Part shown: in pieces, positions 42,814-51,587 of the stretch
Position numbering within the stretch: the stretch's first letter is position 1
How the letters are laid out: each line of letters opens with the position of its first letter
Source of the DNA: CAYPGJ01 sp964638515
Lineage (GTDB): Bacteria; Planctomycetota; Phycisphaerae; Phycisphaerales; UBA1924
Direction of reading: 5' to 3'
Length of the DNA: 64,000 bases
NCBI GenBank assembly: GCA_964638515.1
Contig: CAZWZL010000001.1
Span: 129,592 to 193,591, forward strand
Translations under genes and position numbers: made by a program
Notes under the pieces: generated by a model
The model's input: only the letters and a program-made list of their open reading frames with translations
What the model was told of the DNA's origin: nothing
The model's database searches: none

Positions 42814-43671
42814 CCGATCTGGAGATGGGTCGCGCGCCGGCTCTTCGGGTCCGGGCTCGTCGTGGGCGGGCGGGGGTGGTGAGGGAGGCGGAGGGATCGG
42901 GGGCGCGACCACGGGAATCGATGGCGCGCGATGCACGAGCGCGTAGGCCACGAGATTGGCGAGCATGGCGCGGGCGTGGATCACCTCGCCCGACCCGCAG
43001 CAGCAGCACGCGCCGCCGAACGCCGCGGTGTCGTTGAGCCCGTCGGGAGAAAACACGACGGAGAGCCGGCCGGCGAGCGTGAGCCCCTCGAGTGGCGAGG
43101 CGTCGATGATGGTGGGGGGCGCGTCGGGACGATCCGCGTCCGCCGCCAATGGGGGCGTCGTTCGCTTGAGCCCTTCGACGTGGAAGATGGTGTCGTAGAT
43201 GTCGTGATCCGGCGGCAGCGGCCGCAGCCCCGAGTTCGGCTCCGGGTGGAACATCTCCTCGATCTCGTGCCGGAACGAGAGCGTCCAATCGCGATTTGAA
43301 CAGCCCGCGGAGGCGATCAGGAAGCCGCCCGACTCGATCCAGGCGCGCAGGGCGCCTCGTTGTTCCGGGGAGAGTTCGAAGAAGCCCTCACCGGTGAGCA
43401 ACGCGATGGGGGCCTCCCGGAGCGCGGGCGCGAGGATGGGGATCGGCGTCAGGCGGGGCTCGATGAGCGCGCCGGTCTCGGCGGCGACGAGCGCGAGAAA
43501 GGCCTCGCCGAAGCAGACATCGGATCGTTGTTCTTCGTAGAGAATCAGGGCGACCGGGACGGGATCCTGCGCGGGTTGCGCGAGGGAAGGGCCGACCAGG
43601 CCCAGCAGCGCCGCGGCGACGCCGCCCGCGAAACGGCACGGATTCCGACCGCAAGGCCTTGCGGAGATCAT
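42811..43671 (-). CDS. DUF4159-domain secreted protein
   Basis: 286 residues with a signal peptide (about 1-31, AGGVAAALLGLVGPSLAQ). The body fits DUF4159, an amidase/glutamine-amidotransferase-like Rossmann fold: PIALLTGEGFFELSPEQ, WIESGGFLIASAGCSN, then the HDIYDTIFHVEGLKR segment. GGACCCCGSGEVI adds four consecutive cysteines near residue 225. The C-terminal 40 residues are Pro/Glu/Asp-rich. The ATG lies within the upstream epimerase stop (ATGA). The function of the family is unknown. Confidence 0.75.
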   Translation of the reverse strand: MISARPCGRNPCRFAGGVAAALLGLVGPSLAQPAQDPVPVALILYEEQRSDVCFGEAFLALVAAETGALIEPRLTPIPILAPALREAPIALLTGEGFFELSPEQRGALRAWIESGGFLIASAGCSNRDWTLSFRHEIEEMFHPEPNSGLRPLPPDHDIYDTIFHVEGLKRTTPPLAADADRPDAPPTIIDASPLEGLTLAGRLSVVFSPDGLNDTAAFGGACCCCGSGEVIHARAMLANLVAYALVHRAPSIPVVAPPIPPPPSPPPPAHDEPGPEEPARDPSPDR

Positions 43672-44717
43672 GTGGAGCGTCGCGCCTCGTGCGTGCCGCT
43701 TGCATCGCCGGCCCACGCGGCCATCGCGCGCAGGCCATCGCGCAAGGGCGTCACGGCGCGGAAACCGAGCCTTCGCTCGGCGTTGGCGGTGTGCGAGCTG
43801 GAATGCACGATGTCGCCCGCGCGCGCGGGCCCGTGCTCGGGCTTGAGTTCGTCCCGCCCCCACGCGCGGGCCATCTCCGAGGCGAGCTCACGGATCTCGG
43901 TCGGATTCCCCGTGCCGACGTTGATCGCTTCGCCCACGAACGGCTCGGGCGCGACCGCGGCGAGCAGCATGGCGCGTACGACGTCGCCCACGAACACGAA
44001 GTCGCGGGTCTGTGCGCCGTCGCCGTAGATCACGGGGGCTCGCCCGCTCGTGATGCGCGAGGCGAACGCCGCTACGACGGCGCTCTCTTCGCTGTCGTCG
44101 CTCTGACGGGGCCCGTACACGTTGAACAGCCGGAGCGACACGCCGTCGATGCCGAGCGATCGTGCCCAGGCGCCCAGGATCAGTTCGCCCGCCGCCTTGC
44201 TCGCGGCGTACGGCGAGATGGGCATGGGCTGGGCATCTTCCTGCACGCCCGCGCCGCCGGCATCGCCATAGATCGCGCACGAGCTGGCGAACACCACCCG
44301 CTTGACGCCCGCGGCGCGCGCGGCCTGACAGACCTCGACGGTTCCCCGCACGTTGACATCGATGGTGCGTTCGGGCCGCTCCATCGATTCGCCGACGGAC
44401 GACACGGCCGCGAGGTGGAACACCACCGCGGCGCGCTCCATCGCATCATCGAGCGAGCGGGCGTCGAGCACGGATGCGTGCACGAACCGGGCGCGTGGCG
44501 CGTGCTCCTCGATGAGCGCGGCCACGAACCCGGGGTCGCCGGTGGAGAGATCATCGACGAGACAGACGCCGGCGCCGAGCTGCAGGAGGGCTTCGCAGAG
44601 GTGGCCGCCGATGAAGCCCGCGCCGCCCGTCACCACGGCGCGACGGCCTTCCAGCAGCGCCGTCAGGCGCGAGGAGGTCGCGGCGTCCAGGCCCGGCATC
44701 GCAGTGGGGGAGTCCAT
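43668..44717 (-). CDS. UDP-glucose/GlcNAc 4-epimerase-like SDR
   Basis: 349-residue extended SDR. The NAD motif VVTGGAGFIGGH is at about 28-39. FHLAAVSSVGES, SSCAIYGD and the catalytic PYAASKAAGE (Tyr/Lys) follow, then FNVYGPRQ and PVIYGDGAQTRDFVFVGDVVR. The last segments resemble WbpP/GalE-type 4-epimerases of UDP-hexoses. It lies 24 kb from the main glycan locus and is coupled to the DUF4159 gene. Substrate uncertain. Confidence 0.88.
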   Translation of the reverse strand: MDSPTAMPGLDAATSSRLTALLEGRRAVVTGGAGFIGGHLCEALLQLGAGVCLVDDLSTGDPGFVAALIEEHAPRARFVHASVLDARSLDDAMERAAVVFHLAAVSSVGESMERPERTIDVNVRGTVEVCQAARAAGVKRVVFASSCAIYGDAGGAGVQEDAQPMPISPYAASKAAGELILGAWARSLGIDGVSLRLFNVYGPRQSDDSEESAVVAAFASRITSGRAPVIYGDGAQTRDFVFVGDVVRAMLLAAVAPEPFVGEAINVGTGNPTEIRELASEMARAWGRDELKPEHGPARAGDIVHSSSHTANAERRLGFRAVTPLRDGLRAMAAWAGDASGTHEARRST

Positions 44718-44757
44718 CGAGGGCTGAAAGTCTACCCGGCGCGGCTTGGGTCCCTAC

Positions 44758-47601
44758 TCACGCGCGTCGGGGGGTGGGGTCGAACGGAGGCCTGACCCGC
44801 ACTTCGGGTTCCTCCTCATCCTCCTCCTCTTCTTCCTCGTCGTCCTCTTCGTCTTCCTCTTCCTCGTCCTCCCCCTCGTCGTCTTCCTCCTCCTCGTCCT
44901 CTTCGTACTCCTCTTCTTCGTCTTCTTCGTCTTCTTCGTATTCCTCGTCGTCCCCGTCCTCGGCCTCTTCTTCCTCTTCCTCTTCCCCTTCCTCTTCCTC
45001 GTCCGCGTCGAAGTCCTCGTCATCCTCGTCCGGCGCGGCCATGGTCGGCGCGACGGGCGATTCGGATTCGTCGCCGAACAGCGTCGAGGCGACGCGGGTC
45101 TCGCTCGGGGTCGGTGCGGCGGCCGCGTCCGCCGCGGCCTGCGCCTTCATCGCGCTCCACTCCTCCTGCGAGATGAGCACCTCTCGGGCCACGGAGCCCT
45201 TGTGCTCGCCGATGATCCCGGCCATGCCCATGAGCTCGATGAGGCGGCTCGAGCGCGTGTAGCCGATCGCCAATCGCCGCTGGAGCAGTGATACGGAGCC
45301 GCGCCCCGACTCGATGATGATCTCGACGGCCTTGTCGAAGAGCGGGTCTTCCTCGGCGGCCTCGCGGAAGTTCTTCTCGGCCTCGGCCTCGGCGGTTCCG
45401 GGGCCGATCTGCACGAGCGAGCGCTCGAACGTCGGCGCCGCGACTTCTTTCATGAATCGCATCACCTTGCGGATCTCTCGATCCTCCACGAGCGTGCCCT
45501 GTGCGCGCACGAGCTTGTGGGAGCGGGGCGAGAGGAACAGCATGTCGCCCTGGCCCAGCAGCAGCTCCCCGCCCTTCTGATCCATGACGATTCGAGAGTC
45601 CATGCCGCTGGCGACCTTGAAGCAGAGGCGCGCCGGCATGTTGGACTTGATGAGCCCCGTCACCACGTTGGCCTGGGGGCGCTGCGTCGCGAGGATCAGG
45701 TGGATCCCCACGGCGCGGGCCTTCTGCGCGATGCGCACGATCGCGTGCTCAACCTCCTTGTGCGTGATGATGAGGTCGGCCAGCTCATCGATCACGAACA
45801 CCATCCGCGGCAGCTTGCGGGGCACGCGCGCGCCCTCTTCCTCGCTGGTGATCCCCAGCCGCTCCTTGATCTCGTCCCAGCCGAGCGCGTTGTACGCGTC
45901 GATGTCGCGGCAGCCGACCTCGGCCAGCAGCTCGTACCGCTCGTCCATCTTGGTCACGGCCCACTCGAGAATGGCCGCGGCCTTGCCCATCTCGGTGACC
46001 ACCGGGCACATCAGATGAGGGACGTCCCGGAACTGGCTCATCTCGACCATCTTGGGGTCCACCAGCACCAGCTTCAGGTCGCTGGGCTTCTTGGTGTACA
46101 GGAAGCCAACGATGATCGCGTTCATCGCGACCGACTTGCCCGAGCCCGTCGTGCCCGCGATCAGCATGTGCGGCATCTCGGCCAGGTCGTAGACAAGCGG
46201 CTCGCCCGACGCGTCCTTCCCCAGGAAGAGCGGGAGGCGCATCGACGCCGCCCTGTCGCACGAGGTCATCAGCTCCTTGATCCGCACCTTCTCCTTCTGA
46301 AGATTCGGGGACTCCACCCCCACCGTGTCTCGCCCCTCGGTGTTCGGCACGATGCGCACGTTCACGACCTTCAGCGCGCGGGCGAGATCCGACGAAATCG
46401 CGTTCAGCGCGGCCACCTTCGTGCCCGGCGCCAGGCGCACTTCGTAGAGCGTGATCACCGGCCCGGAGTCGATGCCCACGACCTCCCCATCGATGCGGTA
46501 GGTCCGCAGCGCTTCCTCCAGCGCCTTGGCCTGCTCGCGGACGTGCCCCTCCATCCGCTCGTTGTAGTTCTCCTCCGGGTCCTCGAGCAGATCAAGCCCG
46601 GGGAACCGATAGCCCGTCATCTCCGGGTCCGCGTTGATCGCCTGAATGGAGTCAAGGTCTTCCTGCGTCGCGGCACGGCGGGTCTCGGCCGCGAATCGAA
46701 CCGGCAACTTCGCGATCTTGGCCCGGAGCTCTTCCGGGTCGAACACCTGCGGCGCTCCGGGGGCGCCCTCGTCCTCTTCGTCTTCATCGGCATCCGCGAG
46801 GACCTCGGCGTCGTCCTCGAACTCGTCCTCCTCGAGGTCTTCGGTCTCGTCGTCATCCGCCACGGCCGGTGGGGGGGCGGATCGGGCGCCGCGCTTGGGC
46901 TCGACGATCCGCTTGTCGTCGTCGAGATCGTTGGCGCGCACCTTCGCGCGACGCCCGCGCGTTTGACGCCGGAAGAGAGCGAGCGGCCACATCACGATCG
47001 TCACGAGCGCGAGCCCCAGCCGGCGAGCGGCCTTGGCCGGCAGGAGTCCGGTCAGTGCGCGGGGGAGAAAGCCGAGCCATCGATCGAAGGCCACCATCAC
47101 GCCGACCGCGCCGATCAGCCCCAGCGCGATGGCGGCGCCCAGCCCGCCGAACCGCGCGCTGAGCGCGTCGACTCCGGCAATGGCGACGAGACCGCCGGCG
47201 CCTTCGGGAGCGGAGCTCCATGTCGGCGCGACGAGCGCGTGAAAGCCCGAGGCCGCCAGGGCCACCATGATGCAGCCCACGGATCGAAGCGAGCCTTGCC
47301 CGATGGGCTGACCGGATGCGGCGATCGCCAGGAACGCCCCGCTGGAAGCCACGAGAACCCAGGCTCCCGACCCCACGATCAGAAAGAGCACATGCGCGAG
47401 CCAGGCGCCGACCGGCCCGCACCAGTTGGCGAATTCGCCCGAGCCCACCCCGGCGTGTCCGGGCGGGTCCAGCGGGCTGTACGAGGCCATGGCCGCAATG
47501 ACAAAGGCCCACCCGGCGGCGACCGCCAGCCACGCCACGCGTCCCCAGAAGCGATCCGTTCCGCCCGCACTGCGCGCAACCACACTCTTCGTTCTGCCCA
47601 T
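44758..47601 (-). CDS. ftsK: DNA translocase FtsK/SpoIIIE with an acidic C-terminal tail
   Basis: 947-residue hexameric dsDNA pump for chromosome segregation at the septum. Four or more N-terminal transmembrane helices are followed by an acidic linker (about 240-290). The motor has Walker A TTGSGKS near residue 485 and Walker B VIDELADL near 600. The gamma winged helix (AVEIIIESGRGSVSLLQRRL) recognises KOPS-like DNA. Normally FtsK ends at gamma; here about 150 residues follow, including an Asp/Glu run of about 74 residues (44809-45030) before a basic RRA end. The tail could mimic DNA or set charge at the division site. Overall identity is certain; the tail's role is inferred. Confidence 0.96.
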   Translation of the reverse strand: MGRTKSVVARSAGGTDRFWGRVAWLAVAAGWAFVIAAMASYSPLDPPGHAGVGSGEFANWCGPVGAWLAHVLFLIVGSGAWVLVASSGAFLAIAASGQPIGQGSLRSVGCIMVALAASGFHALVAPTWSSAPEGAGGLVAIAGVDALSARFGGLGAAIALGLIGAVGVMVAFDRWLGFLPRALTGLLPAKAARRLGLALVTIVMWPLALFRRQTRGRRAKVRANDLDDDKRIVEPKRGARSAPPPAVADDDETEDLEEDEFEDDAEVLADADEDEEDEGAPGAPQVFDPEELRAKIAKLPVRFAAETRRAATQEDLDSIQAINADPEMTGYRFPGLDLLEDPEENYNERMEGHVREQAKALEEALRTYRIDGEVVGIDSGPVITLYEVRLAPGTKVAALNAISSDLARALKVVNVRIVPNTEGRDTVGVESPNLQKEKVRIKELMTSCDRAASMRLPLFLGKDASGEPLVYDLAEMPHMLIAGTTGSGKSVAMNAIIVGFLYTKKPSDLKLVLVDPKMVEMSQFRDVPHLMCPVVTEMGKAAAILEWAVTKMDERYELLAEVGCRDIDAYNALGWDEIKERLGITSEEEGARVPRKLPRMVFVIDELADLIITHKEVEHAIVRIAQKARAVGIHLILATQRPQANVVTGLIKSNMPARLCFKVASGMDSRIVMDQKGGELLLGQGDMLFLSPRSHKLVRAQGTLVEDREIRKVMRFMKEVAAPTFERSLVQIGPGTAEAEAEKNFREAAEEDPLFDKAVEIIIESGRGSVSLLQRRLAIGYTRSSRLIELMGMAGIIGEHKGSVAREVLISQEEWSAMKAQAAADAAAAPTPSETRVASTLFGDESESPVAPTMAAPDEDDEDFDADEEEEGEEEEEEEAEDGDDEEYEEDEEDEEEEYEEDEEEEDDEGEDEEEEDEEDDEEEEEEDEEEPEVRVRPPFDPTPRRA

Positions 47602-47663
47602 GTCAGCGTTATCGGCTCACTCGCCCGACGCGCAACAATCGCGCGTAGGTCCCAGGCTCGGTT

Positions 47664-48833
47664 TCAAGTCGTGCATCGACGGCAGACCTCGAGGAGCCGC
47701 CGCACCTCGCCCACGACGTCGGTCCCGCCCCTCGATCGTTCGAGCACCCGCAACGTGATCGTCGCGGCTTCGGTCAGCACCGGGAACCCGTATGAGCCCC
47801 CGCTGCCCTTGATCTCGGAACATATGCGTTTGATCGATTCGAAGTCATTCTTGTGAAGCGCCTGCGAGATGTCGTTGGCCATGTTGTCGAGGTCCCGGAC
47901 GAAGCTCTCAAGCAGGTCCTTCATCGCTTCGTCGGCCTGTTGCGTGCTCATGATGGCGCCGGCGCCGACGGCCAGCCCGCCCCGAAGCATCAGAAACTCC
48001 CCGAGGGCCTGGAGCAACGTGGCGGCCGTCAACGGCTTGTACACCATGGCCGAGGCGCCCGCGTCGCGCGATCGTCTGGCGGTTTCCGGCGAATCATCCG
48101 CGGTGATCATGACCACGGGCGTCATCACCTGCGCCTCACGAAGCTTCTCTAGCACCCCGTCGCCGGTGGTGTTCTTGAGGTGATAGTCGAGCAGGATGAG
48201 GTCGAAGCCCTGAGCCGCGGTTTTGATCGCGACCTCTGCCTCGTCGACGAACTCGGCCTGCACCTCGGTGTCCTTGAGCAGGTGCGCCATCAATCGCTGG
48301 TCCGCGCGGCTGTCTTCCAGCACGAGAATCCGCCCCTGCAAGCTGGTGGGATCCACGTGCTCGAGCAAGAACGACTCTTCGGTGTCTCCCAGCGAGATGA
48401 ACCCGCGAGGCTCCGTCTGTCGGTCGAACTGCACGCCCAGCTCGTGGATGTGCTTGCCCAGGTGACGGCATCGAACCACCTTCCCCTCGAGATTCTCCAT
48501 CTCGCGGCTGAGCCGCTCCATGTGCACGACGATCTTCACGCCGTTGTAGACGAAACCGCCATGCAGCAGCGACATGCCGCCCGCGGACATCGTCCTCGGG
48601 GCCACAACGCACCGAACTGCCGTCCCGCCCGGGTGGTGAATAGTGGCTTCCGCGCGCCGGTTCCGGATCACCCAGCGGCGCCAATGTCGTTGCGTTGAGC
48701 CGGACTTCGACCCCGACTCGGCCGCGTCAAGGATCTCATGCAGCTTCGCCAGCGCCGCTGCGGGCAAGCGCAGCGAATCCACGGCCTCAACGGCGGTTTC
48801 GCGCCGCGGCTTCGAAGAAGAAGACGATTCCAC
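47664..48833 (-). CDS. PilZ-like, receiver and degenerate Hpt multi-domain signalling protein
   Basis: 389 residues in three parts. Residues about 50-150 look like PilZ (RRWVIRNRRAEATIHHPGG and a late ELGVQFDR), though the canonical RxxxR-NhSxxG c-di-GMP motif is only partly kept. Residues about 168-285 are a receiver: VLEDSRADQR, D216 in ILLDYHLKN, Thr in MITAD, and K266 in VYKPLT. Residues about 300-389 are an Hpt-like helical bundle whose phospho-His position reads S339 in CSEIKGSGGSYGF. So the usual His is replaced by Ser. The start is GTG at 48831-48833. A partner kinase is not adjacent. Confidence 0.78.
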   Translation of the reverse strand: MESSSSSKPRRETAVEAVDSLRLPAAALAKLHEILDAAESGSKSGSTQRHWRRWVIRNRRAEATIHHPGGTAVRCVVAPRTMSAGGMSLLHGGFVYNGVKIVVHMERLSREMENLEGKVVRCRHLGKHIHELGVQFDRQTEPRGFISLGDTEESFLLEHVDPTSLQGRILVLEDSRADQRLMAHLLKDTEVQAEFVDEAEVAIKTAAQGFDLILLDYHLKNTTGDGVLEKLREAQVMTPVVMITADDSPETARRSRDAGASAMVYKPLTAATLLQALGEFLMLRGGLAVGAGAIMSTQQADEAMKDLLESFVRDLDNMANDISQALHKNDFESIKRICSEIKGSGGSYGFPVLTEAATITLRVLERSRGGTDVVGEVRRLLEVCRRCTT

Positions 48834-48881
48834 GCCTCAACTTTCGGCCCTCTCGAAGCCTGACTGAACGCGCGTTTTAGC

Positions 48882-49472
48882 TCAGAGCCCGGTTGATCCG
48901 AACCCGCCCTCTCCGCGGATTCTCGGGCCACCCCCCGACGCGGCTGCCGGGACAACTCCCACGCCGCTCCGGGTCGGCTGGCCCGGCGTCGGCGGCGGGA
49001 ACGGGCGCATCTCCACTCCGCTCCCGAGCCGACCCCCAAGTCCGAGCCCCAGGCCGATCGGGCCGTCGAGTTCCTCGACCTCGCTGATGCACGCCTGCGC
49101 CACCGACGCGACCACCATCTGGGCGACGCGCATGCCAACCTCAACGACAAACGCCTCGCGTCCCAGGTTGATCAGCGGCACGCACACCTCGCCCCGGTAG
49201 TCCGCGTCGATCGTTCCGGGGGTGTTGGGCAGCGTGACGCCGTGCTTGCTCGCAAGGCCTGACCGCGGGCGCACCTGCGCTTCGTATCCCACCGGCAACG
49301 CCATGGCGAAGCCGCACGGAATGAGCGCGATGTGTCCCGGCTCGATCCGGATCGGAGCGTCCGGGCATGCCGCGATATCCATCCCGGCCGCGTGCGCGGT
49401 TTGGTAGGCCGGCAGCACCGCTCCCGCTCGAATGCGCTTGAAACGAACCGTCACCCGCACGCCGCCCGTCAT
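48882..49472 (-). CDS. dut: dUTP diphosphatase with an inserted linker before motif V
   Basis: Trimeric dUTPase (196 residues versus about 150 usual) that hydrolyses dUTP to dUMP and PPi. Motif I AAGMDIAA, motif II VRPRSGLASKHGV, motif III NTPGTIDADYRGEV and motif IV GMRVAQMVV are standard. Motif V, RGEGGFGSTG, is at the extreme C-terminus as normal, but about 45 Gly/Pro/Ser-rich residues separate it from the core. In dUTPases this arm closes over the active site of a neighbouring subunit, so the long tether is notable. The start at 49470-49472 overlaps the upstream stop (ATGA). Confidence 0.94.
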   Translation of the reverse strand: MTGGVRVTVRFKRIRAGAVLPAYQTAHAAGMDIAACPDAPIRIEPGHIALIPCGFAMALPVGYEAQVRPRSGLASKHGVTLPNTPGTIDADYRGEVCVPLINLGREAFVVEVGMRVAQMVVASVAQACISEVEELDGPIGLGLGLGGRLGSGVEMRPFPPPTPGQPTRSGVGVVPAAASGGGPRIRGEGGFGSTGL

Positions 49473-49762
49473 CTCTGGCCCCACGATCCCCCCGCAACAA
49501 CGCTCTCCTCGCCCACGGCGGTCACCGTCAACGATTCGACCCGCTCGGCCGCGCGATCCAACGCCTCGATCATCCGGCGCGTCGACGCGATGGCGTTCTC
49601 CATCGCCGATCGGCCCGTCACAGCCTTGAACACATCACCGCCTCCGGACCCCTCGTCCGGCGCACCGGAAGTGGCCGACTCCAGCGACCGCAACAACTCG
49701 GTTGCCCGTTCGCGCGCGTGGCGCGTCGCTTCCATCAGACGCTCGTGACTGTTCTGGTTCAT
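49469..49762 (-). CDS. Small helical hypothetical protein coupled to dut
   Basis: 97 residues starting MNQNSHERLMEATRHARERA. Two amphipathic helices (about 5-30 and 55-80) suggest a coiled-coil. A Gly/Ser-rich bend lies between them. It overlaps the dut start as ATGA. No function known; a longer frame upstream exists but the ATG at 49760-49762 is a better start. Confidence 0.55.
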   Translation of the reverse strand: MNQNSHERLMEATRHARERATELLRSLESATSGAPDEGSGGGDVFKAVTGRSAMENAIASTRRMIEALDRAAERVESLTVTAVGEESVVAGGSWGQR

Positions 49763-49905
49763 GCACGGGTCTTTCCGGGCCGCAGAGGCCTCTCGCTCGA
49801 GTCCCTCTCCCCCCACGAATGGCCCTCTCCGACCAGCAGAGAGTTTAGCCCCCCGGCGCCTTCGCGTCTCCGGGAGTTCCGGCAAGAACCCCCTTGTTCA
49901 AGGGT

Positions 49906-49951
49906 TTATCGACGCAAACACAGGTCGTGCTTGTGCAAAAGATGTCGATAA
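49906..49951. repeat. Intergenic inverted repeat TTATCGAC...GTCGATAA
   Basis: TTATCGAC (49906-49913) and its exact complement (49944-49951) are 30 bases apart. A CCCTTG-TT-CAAGGG palindrome sits just upstream. The gap between the capD-like gene and the dut operon, 49763-49961, is otherwise free of coding sequence, so these may act as an operator or transcription end signals. The low-GC island supports a regulatory role. Confidence 0.5.
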
Positions 49952-49961
49952 CTCGCGAGAA

Positions 49962-51455
49962 TCAGGCCGCCGCGGGCGCGCCGTGAACGCCCTCCCGCGG
50001 GCCGCTGCCGACGCCGGACGACCACGCACGGATGACGCGAACGACCTCGTCCTGATCAACCGCCCACCGGACGCCCGACAGTTCGTCGATCATCCGCGCG
50101 ATGTCAACGCCCTCGGCGCCCCGCGACGCCCAGGCGCGCACGCCCTCCGCCGCCGTGGGACGAAGCTCCTCTGTGGCGTGCGCGAGTTCCTCATGGAGTT
50201 TCTCGCCCGGGCGCGACCCGGTGAACACGACGGGCAGCTCGCCCGGCGCGCCCTCACCAGGCTCCAGACGTCCCGTCCGGAACCCTGAGAGCCGAGGCTC
50301 AAGCCCGAGCTGGCGGACGAATCGCTCCGCCATTTCGATGATCCGCACCGGCGCACCCATGTCGAGCACGAACACATCGGCGCCCCCCGCCTCCGCTCCG
50401 GTCAACGAGCCGGCCTGAATCACCAGCGCCGCGGCTTCCGGGATCGTCATGAAGTATCTGGTCATCTCCGGATGAGTCACCGTGATCGGGCCGCCGTCCT
50501 GAGCCTGCGCCGACCAGATCGGTATCACCGAACACGCCGAGCCGAGCACGTTGCCGAATCGAACGATCGAGAACGATGTCCCGCCCGCGCCGTTCAGACT
50601 CGCGACGTACTGCTCGGCGAATCGCTTGGTCGCCCCCATGACGTTGCGGGGATTCACGGCCTTGTCGGTCGAGATCATCACGAACCGCTCGGCCCCGCAC
50701 GCGAGCGCAGCGTCCGAGATCGACTTCGTCCCGAAGACGTTGTTATTCACGGCATGAGAGGGGTGATCCTCCATCACGGTCACGTGCTTGTGCGCGGCCG
50801 CGTGGAACACCACCTGCGGGCGAAGTCGTTCCAGCCAGCCGTGCGTTCGCTCTTCTTCCACGACGTCGTGCAGCATGGCTCGCCGACACACACCCGGAAA
50901 CCGCTCCGACAATTGCCGATCAATCTCGAAGAGCGCGTTTTCCGCCCGCTCGATCAGGCACAATTCCGATGGGCCGTACGACGCGACCGCCTTGGCCAGC
51001 TCCGACCCGATGGACCCGCCCGCCCCCGTGATGAGCACCCTCTTGCCCTTCAGCGCGCGCTCGGCCCGCCCGCGTGCGGATTGGTCCAGCGCGCGTGGAG
51101 CCCGACCGATCAGGCCCTGGGCGTCCAATGACGGGCCCAACGGCCCGGCCCCGCCACGCCCCGCGACCACGTCCAAGGCGGTGGGCAGCCATCGTGCCGG
51201 CACGCCCGCAGAATCGAGGCCCTCACGAACCGCTTCCCGCGCCGACCGGTGCGTCGACCCCAGACTCACGATCGCGCTGGTGGCGGCGCACGCGCTCGCC
51301 GCACGCGTCACTTCGCCGGCAGCGACGTCCTCGCTCACGATCAACCGACCCGCGATCCCCACACCAAGCCCGCTCTCGCGCAGCCACGCCTCGGCCCCTC
51401 GGGCGCTCTCCAGAGTCCCCACCACCAAGACCTGCTCTTGCTCGTGTTTACGCAT
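49962..51455 (-). CDS. CapD/WbpM-type nucleotide-sugar 4,6-dehydratase lacking membrane helices
   Basis: 497-residue SDR, probably acting on UDP-GlcNAc. A degenerate N-terminal Rossmann-like domain (about 8-95) precedes the catalytic one, which has TGAGGSIGSE at 143-152, FHAAAHKHVTVMEDHP and VMISTDKAVNPRNVMGATKR. VRFGNVLGS and GGPITVTHPEMTRYFMTI complete the family pattern. In the STDKAVNP region Lys and Asp/Thr replace the classical Tyr-Lys pair, normal for WbpM. WbpM and PglF carry four N-terminal transmembrane helices, absent here. GGAGAG lies eight bases before the ATG at 51453-51455. Confidence 0.9.
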   Translation of the reverse strand: MRKHEQEQVLVVGTLESARGAEAWLRESGLGVGIAGRLIVSEDVAAGEVTRAASACAATSAIVSLGSTHRSAREAVREGLDSAGVPARWLPTALDVVAGRGGAGPLGPSLDAQGLIGRAPRALDQSARGRAERALKGKRVLITGAGGSIGSELAKAVASYGPSELCLIERAENALFEIDRQLSERFPGVCRRAMLHDVVEEERTHGWLERLRPQVVFHAAAHKHVTVMEDHPSHAVNNNVFGTKSISDAALACGAERFVMISTDKAVNPRNVMGATKRFAEQYVASLNGAGGTSFSIVRFGNVLGSACSVIPIWSAQAQDGGPITVTHPEMTRYFMTIPEAAALVIQAGSLTGAEAGGADVFVLDMGAPVRIIEMAERFVRQLGLEPRLSGFRTGRLEPGEGAPGELPVVFTGSRPGEKLHEELAHATEELRPTAAEGVRAWASRGAEGVDIARMIDELSGVRWAVDQDEVVRVIRAWSSGVGSGPREGVHGAPAAA

Positions 51456-51572
51456 AAGTCCGTCTCTCCGGCGACTCCGACAGCCCACGCGCGCAGCGCG
51501 AGCCCGTTCACCCTTATCGGTCCACCGCGCCCCTCCCCTGCGTTCCCACGAAGCCTTTTTCGCCCCCGCCCG

Positions 51573-51578
51573 TAGAAT
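51573..51578 (+). promoter_or_regulatory. -10-like TAGAAT box before metG
   Basis: TAGAAT ends nine bases before the metG ATG. A start site around 51585 leaves a leader of about three bases and no ribosome-binding site. Confidence 0.45.
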
Positions 51579-51587
51579 CCACCCCCC

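Noticed and set aside
44754..45291. Plus-strand frames of almost only Ser or Leu/Val/Phe
   Set aside because: They are shadows of the FtsK acidic tail codons and have no initiation signal.
45517..47856. A 779-codon open frame antisense to ftsK
   Set aside because: Third-position bias and motifs belong to the minus strand. The frame is an antisense shadow.
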